Positions 17,551-26,242 of a stretch of 64,000 bases of DNA are shown piece by piece. Source of the DNA: Pelagihabitans sp963760375. Its GTDB lineage: Bacteria > Bacteroidota > Bacteroidia > Flavobacteriales > Flavobacteriaceae. The notes under the pieces were generated by a model. The model had not been told where the DNA came from. It did not search any database and saw only the letters and a program-made list of their open reading frames with translations. Within the stretch, counting starts at the first letter, position 1, and every line of letters begins with the position of its first letter. Location of the stretch: NCBI GenBank assembly GCA_963760375.1, contig CAVXCS010000007.1, forward strand, positions 868,001 through 932,000. Direction: 5' to 3'. The translations under genes were made by a program, and so were the position numbers.

Positions 17551-18942
17551 TCAAACAAGTTTCATGGCAATGGGATCCCAGTTCACAGGCTTTTGTTGAA
17601 AATAACTTTCATTCGCCAAAAGGGCGGCTCCCGCAGCGCGCAAGCCAAAGGAGGGGTCTTCAACAATTTTGCCCTTGCCACGGATGCCCTGGAAAAAATT
17701 GTAAAAATGGTCGTAGTGGCCCCCTTTATAATCCCTCGGCGCTTCCCAAGTGGTCTTCCCGATATTCAGGGCCGAAGACCTGGTCTCCAACTGCAGATCG
17801 GCATAGGCCTTTCTTATTTTTTCCTGGGTCGCCTCGGTATAGGCGATCATGGAATATCCTCCCGGCACCATGCCCAAGCGGGTTCGGGTGAGGGTCACTG
17901 AATTTTGTCCTACTTCCATTTCTCCTTCGGTCCCGACCAAACGAAAACCACCTCCCCCTCCCGAACCAGCGATGAAATTCACACGGAAGGAGGCATTGAA
18001 TGCGGCGTGGGTATCTGTTTTGGGAAAGTCGTAGAAGGTGAGGGTCACATCGGGCACATCGCGACCATCGTTCCAATAGCGAAGCCCCCCGGTCGACAGG
18101 GCACGATTGGGTCCTTGTGAACTCAAGATAAAATTTAATGTGGAAAATGCATGCACGAAAAGATCACCGGCAACACCAGTGCCATAATCCTGATAATTGC
18201 GCCATCTAAAAAAACGTTTCAATTCAAAGGGCACCTTGGGAGCACTTCCCAAAAAGGCGTCAAAGTCTACGGTATCGGGATTGGCATCGGGCGGAATGGG
18301 GTATTGCCATGCGCCTTCGGCGGAATAGCGGTCATTGTACATATCGAGCATCACAATTTCGCCTATAGCCCCTTCTTCGTATAATTTCTTGGCCTTTTCA
18401 TTGCCTAATGACGACATGCCCTGACTGCCCACCTGGCATATTTTGCCGGAAGATTTTTGGGCAGCGATGATTTCTTGGCCTTCTTCATAATGTTGCACCA
18501 TAGGTTTTTCGCAATACACGGCCTTTCCCGCATTCAATGCCGCTATGGTAATTTTTTTATGCCAGTGGTCCGGTGTGGCGACGATTACGGCATCGATGTC
18601 TTTTCTTTCCAATAGTTTGCGATAATCCCTAGTGGTAAAGATATCCGCTCCCCAAAGTTCCTTGGCCCTATCAAGACGGCCCGCATAAAGATCACAGGCT
18701 GCCACCAATTTTACGCCTTCAACCTGCAGGGCGGCCCGGGTGTCATAGATGCCTTGGATTCCCGACCCGATCAAAGCCAAATTGATCTGATCATTGGCGG
18801 TATAGGAACTGGCTTCATAATTTTTATGGAGCATTAACTTCTGTTCATAGGATGACGCAAATATATAAGGTGCCGATGTCAACAGGGCGGAGCCCATGGT
18901 AGCCTTCTTCAGGAATGACCTCCTTGCGTTTTTTTTATCCAT
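17551..18942 (-). CDS. Tat-exported Gfo/Idh/MocA oxidoreductase
   Basis: 463-aa oxidoreductase with a twin-arginine signal (MDKKNARRSFLKKATMGSAL), so it reaches the periplasm folded with its nucleotide. The Rossmann loop is LALIGSGIQGIYD and the conserved VYCEKPM (EKP motif) is intact, unlike in the protein at 1420. It has HWHKKITIAALNAGK and a Gly-rich GSGGGGGFRLVGTEG segment. It is upstream of the PIG-L deacetylase in what looks like a two-gene operon. It probably oxidises or epimerises a sugar in the periplasm; the substrate is unknown. Confidence 0.9.
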   Translation of the reverse strand: MDKKNARRSFLKKATMGSALLTSAPYIFASSYEQKLMLHKNYEASSYTANDQINLALIGSGIQGIYDTRAALQVEGVKLVAACDLYAGRLDRAKELWGADIFTTRDYRKLLERKDIDAVIVATPDHWHKKITIAALNAGKAVYCEKPMVQHYEEGQEIIAAQKSSGKICQVGSQGMSSLGNEKAKKLYEEGAIGEIVMLDMYNDRYSAEGAWQYPIPPDANPDTVDFDAFLGSAPKVPFELKRFFRWRNYQDYGTGVAGDLFVHAFSTLNFILSSQGPNRALSTGGLRYWNDGRDVPDVTLTFYDFPKTDTHAAFNASFRVNFIAGSGGGGGFRLVGTEGEMEVGQNSVTLTRTRLGMVPGGYSMIAYTEATQEKIRKAYADLQLETRSSALNIGKTTWEAPRDYKGGHYDHFYNFFQGIRGKGKIVEDPSFGLRAAGAALLANESYFQQKPVNWDPIAMKLV

Positions 18943-19140
18943 ATCGGAAAGGGGTTTTTAAAGATTAGACCCGTTAATGTACACTTTTTCTATATAAATC
19001 AGTGCATTGCCAGAACAATAAACGAATCCATCGAATACTATGGCCGGCCATTACGATTGTTGCATGGCCCGGATGCCGGCTTTCAAATACGGGAGATGAA
19101 ACCGGGGCTCGATTGAGGGAAAATGAAACGACCTATGCAC

Positions 19141-19368
19141 TTACTGCATACGATTTCCAATGGGGTGGTCTTCGTAAAAGTCTTCGAAGGTTTTATCGGT
19201 CTGATAGTTGTCGGTCAACACTTTGTATACCATAAATACCAAGGTGCTCTGTCCGAGGACCGTTATATAAAAGACCCAATTGAAAGGGAAATCCATCGCG
19301 GCCATAATGGTGATCGTGATCAAGAGGAGGGTGGTGATCGCTACCCATAACATTGATGAAGTTTTCAT
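19141..19368 (-). CDS. Small two-helix membrane protein
   Basis: 75-aa protein of unknown function. Two hydrophobic helices are visible: MLWVAITTLLLITITIMAAM and WVFYITVLGQSTLVFMVYKV, followed by a polar acidic tail (TDKTFEDFYEDHPIGNRMQ). Short proteins of this design are common in Flavobacteriaceae and are usually left unnamed. It stands alone with open DNA on both sides. I call it real because of the coherent membrane layout and ATG start; the other frames here do not look coding. Confidence 0.65.
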   Translation of the reverse strand: MKTSSMLWVAITTLLLITITIMAAMDFPFNWVFYITVLGQSTLVFMVYKVLTDNYQTDKTFEDFYEDHPIGNRMQ

Positions 19369-19567
19369 GCTTTTTTATTGCAAGTTAGGGAAAAAGCCCA
19401 GCTACCGCTGTTAAGGGATTATTAAAACGATGTCATGCCATCTGTATGGAAAACCCATTTTTGAAAACCGCCTGCTGCCCCACTAAATTGAAGTGACAGC
19501 GGATGTCGGGGTCAGTTTCATTGGCGGCGATGTCAATTAATCGAAAACCTTTTTTATCTTTGCCATG

Positions 19568-19637
19568 TTGTGTTGTGACTCTGGCTTGAAAAAGTCTGGA
19601 GCCAATGAAAGGCTTTCCATCTTGGGAGGCTTTTTTT
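19568..19637 (+). ncRNA. Candidate small RNA of about 70 nt
   Basis: A -7 box TATCTTTG at 19555-19562 matches the Bacteroidota consensus exactly, giving a start near 19568. The transcript would include GACT/AGTC and GGCT/AGCC pairings that compete with each other, then end at the 11-bp terminator hairpin 19608-19637. No -33 TTTG is at the right distance (TGTC is the nearest). I do not recognise the RNA family; it is not tmRNA, RNase P RNA or SRP RNA by their conserved blocks. Confidence 0.4.
19608..19637 (+). terminator. Rho-independent terminator of the candidate small RNA
   Basis: AAAGGCTTTCC (19608-19618) pairs with GGGAGGCTTTT, allowing three G-U pairs, around the loop ATCTT. The 3' arm runs into seven T (19631-19637). 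It points rightwards, with no plus-strand gene upstream for more than 2 kb. Confidence 0.6.
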
Positions 19638-19820
19638 GTGGAGCAATGTCAGCATTTTTGTCCATTTTGTAGATGGCAATCGCGTTCAGTTTCAATTTGC
19701 CTTTGCCGCGCTTGGGCGCCCGAAAAATTTCCTATAGTTCGCAGTTTCCTAGGTTTGAAATATAAATGGTTTAAGTACGACTTTCAATTGAGTTTTTTTT
19801 GTATTTTTAATACGTGATAA

Positions 19821-19870
19821 GGCCAACAATCCTTCAAGGATTTAACTTAAACCTTGGTTGGCCGTTTTTT
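19821..19870 (+). terminator. Structured hairpin with T-run, possible terminator or leader element
   Basis: GGCCAAC (19821-19827) pairs with GTTGGCC (19857-19863), followed by G and six T. Inside is a second small hairpin, AATCC-TTCAA-GGATT (19828-19842). The branched shape is more than a simple terminator needs and could be a leader element for the cytochrome gene starting at 20033. Confidence 0.45.
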
Positions 19871-20032
19871 GGAAGTATGTCTTTTGCGCCTGCTTGTGAA
19901 AAGTTTCACATGACTTCCCCCCTGATAAAAGTATTTCATTTTTTCCACTGTACGATAAGCCCAGTATTGCAAGATAATTATCGTCCTAACAACGGCTCAT
20001 AGCAATAACAAAGTCAATATAAACCGTTCATT

Positions 20033-20599
20033 ATGAAAACAATTTTAACCTTTATCGCGGTAGGCTGTTTGGCCTACTCCTGCAATTCCCCGAAAACGAA
20101 GGAAATTGCAAAAGAAGAAATAACAGAAACCGAAACGCCGGTTGCGCGTGGGGAATATTTGGTCAACGTCCTAGGTTGCAACGATTGCCATTCCCCGAAG
20201 ACCATGACCCCTAATGGCCCGGCTCTCGATCCGGCGAGAATGCTTTCGGGTTTTCCATCCGACCAGGTCCTGGCCCAATATGATGAGGAAACGGCGAAGT
20301 CGTACGTGCTGTTTAGTATGGACCTCACCTCTGCGACCGGCCCTTGGGGCACTTCATTCGCGGCAAACCTCACCCCCGATGAGACGGGGATTGGAAGCTG
20401 GTCTGAAGCACAGTTTTTAAAAGCCCTCAAACAAGGTAAATGGAAAGGAATGGACGGTGCGCGGCAATTATTGCCCCCGATGCCCTGGCAGGGTTTTGCC
20501 TATATGCCGGATGAAGATGTGCTGGCCATCTTCGCTTATCTAAAAAGCATTAAACCGGTCAATAATGTCGTGCCTTTACCGATTCCCCCGAAAATTTGA
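20033..20599 (+). CDS. Lipoprotein c-type cytochrome
   Basis: 188-aa protein with a lipoprotein signal (MKTILTFIAVGCLAYSCNSP; lipobox Cys near residue 17), so it is anchored to a membrane in the periplasm. One haem motif is visible, CNDCH within LVNVLGCNDCHSPKTMTPNG, and a Met ligand is probably in LPPMPWQGFAYMPDEDVLAI. The C-terminal AIFAYLKSIKPV is typical of class I cytochrome c. It should carry electrons in the periplasm. Its partner is not visible nearby, although the molybdenum hydroxylases at 52-57 kb need an electron acceptor. A long gene-free leader precedes it. Confidence 0.88.
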   Translation: MKTILTFIAVGCLAYSCNSPKTKEIAKEEITETETPVARGEYLVNVLGCNDCHSPKTMTPNGPALDPARMLSGFPSDQVLAQYDEETAKSYVLFSMDLTSATGPWGTSFAANLTPDETGIGSWSEAQFLKALKQGKWKGMDGARQLLPPMPWQGFAYMPDEDVLAIFAYLKSIKPVNNVVPLPIPPKI

Positions 20600-20744
20600 A
20601 TTGAACACTTAATCGATCAACGCCTTCTCCAGAATTTCGTTATAGGTGCCCGGTCCAGAAGCATTTCCTGTGCGGTGATGACCGACCGCAGGTTGGTCGG
20701 TTGCCAAGTTTCCGCTGTCCGTTGGGCGAGGCCGGATTATTTTA

Positions 20745-20765
20745 GGCAATGCAATAAGTATTGCC
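20745..20765. promoter_or_regulatory. Inverted repeat upstream of hmgA, possible operator
   Basis: GGCAAT (20745-20750) and ATTGCC (20760-20765) form an inverted repeat, with a nested GCAAT-AAGT-ATTGC (20751-20764) sharing the right arm. It lies about 75-90 bp before the homogentisate dioxygenase start. No T-run follows. The regulator is unknown, and chance cannot be excluded for arms this short. Confidence 0.3.
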
Positions 20766-20837
20766 CTATGTGCGTGCGTGCCGTTTTATAAAACCTTTTA
20801 ATTGTTGTAATTTTATATACCCTTAAAAGTAAAACGT

Positions 20838-21995
20838 ATGCCATTGTATCACAGACTTGGAAAGATACCCCCAAAACGACACACCCAATTCAGAAAAGCT
20901 GATGGCACCCTCCATTACGAGCAACTTTTTGGCACGATCGGTTTTGATGGCATGTCGACTTTGATGTACCATTTGCACAGGCCCACCCAGGTAAAGAAGG
21001 TCTTGAAAACCCTTGATATGATGCCAAAGCCGGCCGTGGCGTATAACATTAAATCGAGACTTTTAAAAGGCTTGGAAATCAAGCCTGAAGATGATTATTT
21101 GGAAAGCCGTAAAACGGTATTGTTCAATAATGATGTACATATTGGGCTAGCCGCTCCAAAAGAATCGTTGACCGATTACTTCTATAAGAATACCGATGCC
21201 GATGAGCTTTTGTTTGTCCATAAGGGCTCCGGCACGTTAAAAACCATGTTGGGTGAAATTCCATTTGAATATGGAGATTACCTGTTGATTCCCCGTGGCA
21301 TGATCTACCAAATCGAATTCGATACCAAAGACAATCGATTGTTGATCACCGAAAGCTATCATCCCATCTATACCCCCAAACGATACCGCAATTGGTTCGG
21401 CCAACATTTGGAGCATTCGCCCTATTGCGAACGCGACTTCAAACTGCCTCAAAATCTCCAGACCTATGACGAAAAGGGAGATTTTCTTATCAAAGTAAAG
21501 AAGCAAGGGCAATTGCACCATATGGTATATGCCACGCATCCTTTTGATGTTGTGGGGTGGGACGGCTATAATTATCCCTACGGATTCTCGATACACAACT
21601 TTGAACCGATTACCGGACGGGTGCACCAACCCCCACCGGTACATCAGACTTTTGAGACCAGTGCCTTTGTGGTTTGTTCGTTCGTGCCCAGATTGTACGA
21701 CTACCATCCACAGGCCATTCCCGCACCCTACAACCATTCCAACATCGACTCGGATGAGGTGTTGTACTATGTGGACGGAGATTTCATGAGCAGGAAAAAT
21801 ATCGATCAAGGGTATATTTCGCTGCATCCGGCAGGAATTCCGCACGGGCCGCACCCAGGGACCTATGAAGCCAGTATCGGCAAGACCAAAACGGAAGAAC
21901 TGGCCGTCATGATCGACACCTTCAAGCCCTTGAAATTGACGCAGGCCGCCATGGACATCGATGATGGGAAGTACTATCTATCGTGGTTGGAGTAG
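20838..21995 (+). CDS. hmgA: Homogentisate 1,2-dioxygenase
   Basis: 385-aa iron dioxygenase that opens the ring of homogentisate to maleylacetoacetate in tyrosine and phenylalanine breakdown. Family blocks are MPLYHRLGKIPPKRHTQFRK, VVGWDGYNYPYGFSIHNFEP and VHQTFETSAFVVCSFVPR. The iron-site region is YNHSNIDSDEVLYYVDGDF followed by SLHPAGIPHGPHPG. Cytoplasmic; the length suits the bacterial short form. Its 3' end overlaps hutG on the other strand by 18 bp. The later steps, maleylacetoacetate isomerase and fumarylacetoacetase, are not in the window; the AraD1 protein at 6 kb has a similar fold but is not fumarylacetoacetase. Confidence 0.92.
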   Translation: MPLYHRLGKIPPKRHTQFRKADGTLHYEQLFGTIGFDGMSTLMYHLHRPTQVKKVLKTLDMMPKPAVAYNIKSRLLKGLEIKPEDDYLESRKTVLFNNDVHIGLAAPKESLTDYFYKNTDADELLFVHKGSGTLKTMLGEIPFEYGDYLLIPRGMIYQIEFDTKDNRLLITESYHPIYTPKRYRNWFGQHLEHSPYCERDFKLPQNLQTYDEKGDFLIKVKKQGQLHHMVYATHPFDVVGWDGYNYPYGFSIHNFEPITGRVHQPPPVHQTFETSAFVVCSFVPRLYDYHPQAIPAPYNHSNIDSDEVLYYVDGDFMSRKNIDQGYISLHPAGIPHGPHPGTYEASIGKTKTEELAVMIDTFKPLKLTQAAMDIDDGKYYLSWLE

Positions 21996-22955
21996 GCCGG
22001 TTCCATGGATCACAAAGTGTATCAATGCCGCGGCCAACTTGGCGGTCTGGTTATCGATATCGTAGGTAGGATTCATTTCCGCAAGGTCAATACTGATCAA
22101 TTTTTTGGATCCGACAATGCTTCTCAAGACTTCAAAGACCACTTCCGGTGCATAGCCGTTGGGATATGGGGAACTCGCGCCAGGGGCATAGGCAGAGGAA
22201 AAACCGTCGATGTCGATGCTGGTGTAAATACAATCGACTTCCCCCATGAAATGCAGCAATTTTTGTTGAACCTCCTCCAAATACAATAGATTGAAGCGGT
22301 CCTTTTCAATGAATCCTACGCCCAAATCTTGGGCAGTTCGGAACAATACACTGGTGTTTGCATCCTTTCTGATGCCCAGGCAGAGGTAATGGAAGGAGGT
22401 TCCTTCCGCTGCACAATCTTGGGCTATCTGAAAAAAGGGCGTGCCGGAATTGTTGCCGGTTGCATTCGAACGCAGATCGAAATGTGCATCGAAATTGATG
22501 ATGCCGATACGCTTTCCCCGTCCCAAAAACTGTCGGATGCCCTTATAATGGCCATAGGCGATATCATGACCGCCACCCAATAGTATGGGCAGGCATTTTT
22601 GCTGCAGCAGCTGTTGCACGCAGTCGCCCAATCGAATCTGGGCAGCTTCCATATCCCCGTCATCACAGCCAATGCTTCCCATATCGAAGAGGAGGGTATT
22701 TTCGGAGAGGTGGTTGGGCAATTTTGCGAAGGCACTTCTGATGGCATCGGGCCCTGCGGCGGCACCGACCCTTCCTTGGTTTCTTTTTACGCCTTCATCA
22801 CAGGCATAGCCCAGTATGGTCAGCGAATTTTTGGGCAACCGATCGATCTTGTCGGTATTCAGGTCGAATTGTTTTACCTTTTCGTGCAGGTATAATTTTT
22901 GTGCCGAATGTCGGCCCGTCCAAAGTTTTGGGTTTGGCTTTTGATATCCTTTCAT
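21978..22955 (-). CDS. hutG: Formimidoylglutamase
   Basis: 325-aa enzyme of the arginase/ureohydrolase fold that cleaves N-formimidoyl-L-glutamate to glutamate and formamide, the last step of histidine degradation. The two-manganese site is visible as GGGHD, NFDAHFDLR and SIDIDGF. PGASSPYPNGYAPEV is a family segment. It overlaps the hutU stop by 4 bp and ends the hutHIUG operon. Its 3' end runs 18 bp into hmgA on the opposite strand. Arginase or agmatinase is unlikely given its place in the hut operon. Confidence 0.9.
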   Translation of the reverse strand: MKGYQKPNPKLWTGRHSAQKLYLHEKVKQFDLNTDKIDRLPKNSLTILGYACDEGVKRNQGRVGAAAGPDAIRSAFAKLPNHLSENTLLFDMGSIGCDDGDMEAAQIRLGDCVQQLLQQKCLPILLGGGHDIAYGHYKGIRQFLGRGKRIGIINFDAHFDLRSNATGNNSGTPFFQIAQDCAAEGTSFHYLCLGIRKDANTSVLFRTAQDLGVGFIEKDRFNLLYLEEVQQKLLHFMGEVDCIYTSIDIDGFSSAYAPGASSPYPNGYAPEVVFEVLRSIVGSKKLISIDLAEMNPTYDIDNQTAKLAAALIHFVIHGTGLLQPR

Positions 22956-24979
22956 GATCGATCGAATAAATGGTCAAGCAGCCCATCCGCTACCACATGG
23001 GGCAAGGTAACCTGTAGTTCGGGCGTTCTTGCCATTTCCCGTTCGATGGCAAATAGCGCTTCTTTGTTCCTGGCCCAACTTCTTCGTGCTATCCCGTTGT
23101 TCACGTCAAAGAACAACATGTTCTTCAGTTTGCGGGAGGCCTCTTCCGAACCGTCCAGGACCATCCCAAAACCCCCGTTGATCACTTCGCCCCAGCCCAC
23201 ACCGCCACCATTGTGTATCGATACCCAGGTGGCGCCCCGAAAACTGTCGCCGATCACATTTTGGATGGCCATATCAGCCGTGTACTTGCTCCCATCATAA
23301 ATATTGCTGGTTTCGCGAAACGGTGAATCGGTGCCGCTCACGTCGTGGTGATCGCGACCCAATACCACCGGGGCCGAGAGGTCGCGGGATCGAATGGCTT
23401 GATTGAATGCTTCCGCTATCTTGGCGCGCCCTTCGGCGTCGGCGTAAAGGATCCGGGCTTGGGAACCTACCACCAATTTGTTTTGCTCCGCTTCCCGTAT
23501 CCACTTGATATTGTCCTGCATTTGCTGTTGGATTTCGGGCGGACTGCCCACCTTCAGATCTTCCAAGACCTTGAGGGCAATGGCATCGGTCTTTTTGAGG
23601 TCTTCGGGCTTGCCCGAGGTGCAGACCCAGCGGAAAGGGCCAAACCCATAATCGAAGCACATGGGCCCCAGTATGTCCTGCACATAGGAAGGATAGCGAA
23701 AATCGATCATGTTCTCGGCCATCACCGCTCCGCCGGCTCGGGAAGCCTCCAATAAAAAGGCGTTCCCGTAGTCGAAAAAATAGGTGCCCTTGGCCGTATG
23801 CCGGTTGATGGCCGCTGCGTGCATGCGCAACGATAACTGTACTTGCTTTTTAAAGCCCTCAGGGTCTGTCCGCATCATCTTGTTGGATTCCTCGAACGAT
23901 AATCCCACGGGATAATACCCCCCTGCCCAAGGGTTGTGCAGGGAGGTCTGGTCCGAACCCAAATACACAAACAAATCTTCTTCATAAAATCGTTCCCAAA
24001 CGTCAACGATATTGCCGATATAGGCCAAGGAAACCACTTCTTCTCCCTGTATCGCCTTCTTGGTACGGCCGATCAAGGTGGCCATATCGCTGATCAATTC
24101 ATCGACCCAACCTTGTTGGTGTCTTTTTTTGGCCGCTGCGGCATTGACCTCCGCACAGACCGTAATGCAGCCCGCTATATTTCCGGCTTTGGGTTGGGCA
24201 CCGCTCATTCCCCCCAGTCCGGAGGTCAGGAAGATTTTTCCCTTGGGCGATTCCGAGGTGCCCAATACCTTGCGAAAAGCGTTCATCACGGTGATGGCCG
24301 TACCGTGAACGATACCCTGCGGCCCGATGTACATATAAGACCCTGCGGTCATTTGGCCATATTGGGTCACCCCCAGGGCATTGAATTTTTCCCAATCATC
24401 GGGCTTGGAATAATTCGGGATCATCATCCCATTGGTAACCACTACCCTGGGCGCGTCTTTGCTGGATGGGAACAAGCCCATGGGGTGCCCGGAATAGATA
24501 TGCAGGGTTTGTTCTTCTGTCATGGTCGCCAGGTACTTCATGGTCAACAGGTACTGCGCCCAGTTCTGGAATACGGCCCCGTTTCCCCCGTAGGTAATCA
24601 GTTCCTCAGGATGCTGTGCCACTGCCGGATCAAGGTTATTTTGGATCATCAACATGATGGCCGCGGCTGAAACGGTTCTTGCAGGATATTCACCGATAGG
24701 CCGTGCAAACATTTTGTATTCGGGTTTGAATCGGTACATATAAATGCGCCCATAGACGATCAGTTCTTCCGCAAACTCTTTGGAAAGGTCGTCATGCCAA
24801 GCCGCCGGAAAGTAGCGCAGGGCATTTCGCAAGGCCAATTTTTTTTCCTCTTGTGACAGGATATCTTTACGCTTGGGCGCATGGTTGGCCTCTTTTACGA
24901 ATGGTCTTTTCGGGGGAAGTTGGTCAGGTATCCCTTGAAGCAGCTGTGATCTGAAATCGTTTATCGACATATATTCCAT
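22952..24979 (-). CDS. hutU: Urocanate hydratase
   Basis: 675 aa from the ATG at 24979 (MEYMSINDFRSQLLQG); the ATG at 24970 is also possible, and a TTG at 25006 would overlap the restored end of hutI. The NAD-binding region is YGQMTAGSYMYIGPQGIVHG and the conserved Cys block is FGPFRWVCTSGKPEDL. It adds water to urocanate to give imidazolonepropionate. The protein is longer than the ~560 aa typical of proteobacterial HutU, as expected for the Bacteroidota form. It sits between hutI and hutG and overlaps hutG by 4 bp. Confidence 0.95.
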   Translation of the reverse strand: MEYMSINDFRSQLLQGIPDQLPPKRPFVKEANHAPKRKDILSQEEKKLALRNALRYFPAAWHDDLSKEFAEELIVYGRIYMYRFKPEYKMFARPIGEYPARTVSAAAIMLMIQNNLDPAVAQHPEELITYGGNGAVFQNWAQYLLTMKYLATMTEEQTLHIYSGHPMGLFPSSKDAPRVVVTNGMMIPNYSKPDDWEKFNALGVTQYGQMTAGSYMYIGPQGIVHGTAITVMNAFRKVLGTSESPKGKIFLTSGLGGMSGAQPKAGNIAGCITVCAEVNAAAAKKRHQQGWVDELISDMATLIGRTKKAIQGEEVVSLAYIGNIVDVWERFYEEDLFVYLGSDQTSLHNPWAGGYYPVGLSFEESNKMMRTDPEGFKKQVQLSLRMHAAAINRHTAKGTYFFDYGNAFLLEASRAGGAVMAENMIDFRYPSYVQDILGPMCFDYGFGPFRWVCTSGKPEDLKKTDAIALKVLEDLKVGSPPEIQQQMQDNIKWIREAEQNKLVVGSQARILYADAEGRAKIAEAFNQAIRSRDLSAPVVLGRDHHDVSGTDSPFRETSNIYDGSKYTADMAIQNVIGDSFRGATWVSIHNGGGVGWGEVINGGFGMVLDGSEEASRKLKNMLFFDVNNGIARRSWARNKEALFAIEREMARTPELQVTLPHVVADGLLDHLFDRS

Positions 24980-24986
24980 TTTCTGT

Positions 24987-26238
24987 TCAAACCTTGTGTT
25001 TATCAAAAACGAGTTGTCCTTTTTTCCATACCATGCAGGGCTTGAGGTTCCCTTGATTATAAAGTATTTCGTTATAATGATCGGTATGGAAAACGCTGAA
25101 GTCGGCCATAAACCCCTGGGCTAATTGCCCTCTATCCCTTGAGATTCAGGGCCGCGGCAGCCCTAAAGGTAATTCCTGCCAAAACCTCGGCATTGGTCAA
25201 TTTTTCAAACGCGCCCAAAAGCGACGCCTGGGTCAAAAGATCGCCCATGGGAGCCGAGCCGGGATTGTGGTCGCTGGCTATGGCCAAGGCGCCACCGGCG
25301 TCAAGTATCTTTCTTGCCGGGGTGAAACCGCACCCCAAGCCCAAAGAAGCTCCGGGAAGGGCGGTGGCGATGACCTTGCTGTTTGCCAATAAACGGATCT
25401 CGCGGTCTGTACTGACCTCCAAATGGTCAGCGCTTATCGCTCCAAAATCGACGGCCACCGCACTGCCACCGGTCGTAAACTGATCGGCATGTACCGTGAT
25501 ATCAAACCCCATCGCCTGGGCTTTTAGAAAATACGGCATGATCTGCGCCCTATCGAAAGCGCTTTGCTCGATAAAGGCATCTATGCGATTCGCGAGCCTT
25601 TCTTCCAATAGCTTGGGAAAAAGCACTGTACTGATTTCCTCCAAATACGCTGCGGCACTTCCCGAGAAGTCTTTGGGCAGCATATGTGCGGCCAAACAAG
25701 TAGGGATGAGGTCTACTGCCAAAACTTCCTTCGCTTGTTTGATGGCATGGAGCATCTTGAGTTCTTCTGCGACCGAAAGTCCGTAACCGCTCTTTACTTC
25801 CAGGGTGGTCACTCCGTTTTTTAGGTGCCGGTTCGCTCTTTTTACAATTCCCTTGACCAATGCTTCCTGGCTGGCTTTCCGGGTTTGTACCACGGTATCC
25901 CAAATCCCGCCCCCGGCCTTTGCGATTTCCAGGTAGGTTTTGCCCGCATTGCGCATGGCGTAGTCGTTGGCCCTGGAACCGGCAAAGCAGATATGCGTGT
26001 GGGCATCTACCAACCCAGGAATGGCAACGTGATCGCCCTGCAACCGATGAACGAAAGTTCCTTTTGTTTCTTTTGATAGGCTGGTGAAATTTCCAAGGGC
26101 GACTATCTTTCCGGCTTCCACCAGAATGCCCCCATCTTCCAAGACCATCAATTCATGATCTGCAATGGCACCTTTTAATGGGATCCCAGTCATGGGTAGT
26201 ATTTGTTTGAAAGGGCCTATGAGGATTTTTTCGTTCAT
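24987..26238 (-). CDS. hutI: Imidazolonepropionase with a one-base frameshift near the C-terminus
   Basis: Amidohydrolase that hydrolyses imidazolonepropionate to formimidoylglutamate. From the ATG at 26238 (MNEKILIGPFKQILPM) the metal motif is GLVDAHTHICFAGSR, with TVHADQF and ASDHNPGSAP later. This frame stops early at 25132 (ALNLKG). The next frame then continues exactly as the family should (DRGQLAQGFMADFSVFHTDH to LVFDKHKV) to a stop at 24987. One extra G in the GGG at 25136-25138 explains the break; without it the protein is about 416 aa, the normal length. It lies 4 bp after hutH. Sequencing error is the simplest reading; otherwise about 50 C-terminal residues are lost. An ATG at 26262 is an alternative start. 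Confidence 0.88.
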
Positions 26239-26242
26239 GGGA

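Larger units (their letters stand above)
19369..20032. other. 664-bp gene-free region with RNA-like signals
   Basis: No convincing gene. Short open frames at 19605-19817 and 19814-20002 have no signal peptide, domain or natural composition. The region holds an exact -7 box (19555-19562), a strong plus-strand terminator (19608-19637) and a second T-tailed hairpin (19821-19870). Because the gene on the left is read leftwards, plus-strand terminators here imply an untranslated RNA or a long leader of the cytochrome gene. Confidence 0.5.

Noticed and set aside
19605..20002. Two open frames in the gene-free region
   Set aside because: Aromatic/Cys-rich sequence without domain or signal, overlapping hairpins; not natural-looking proteins.
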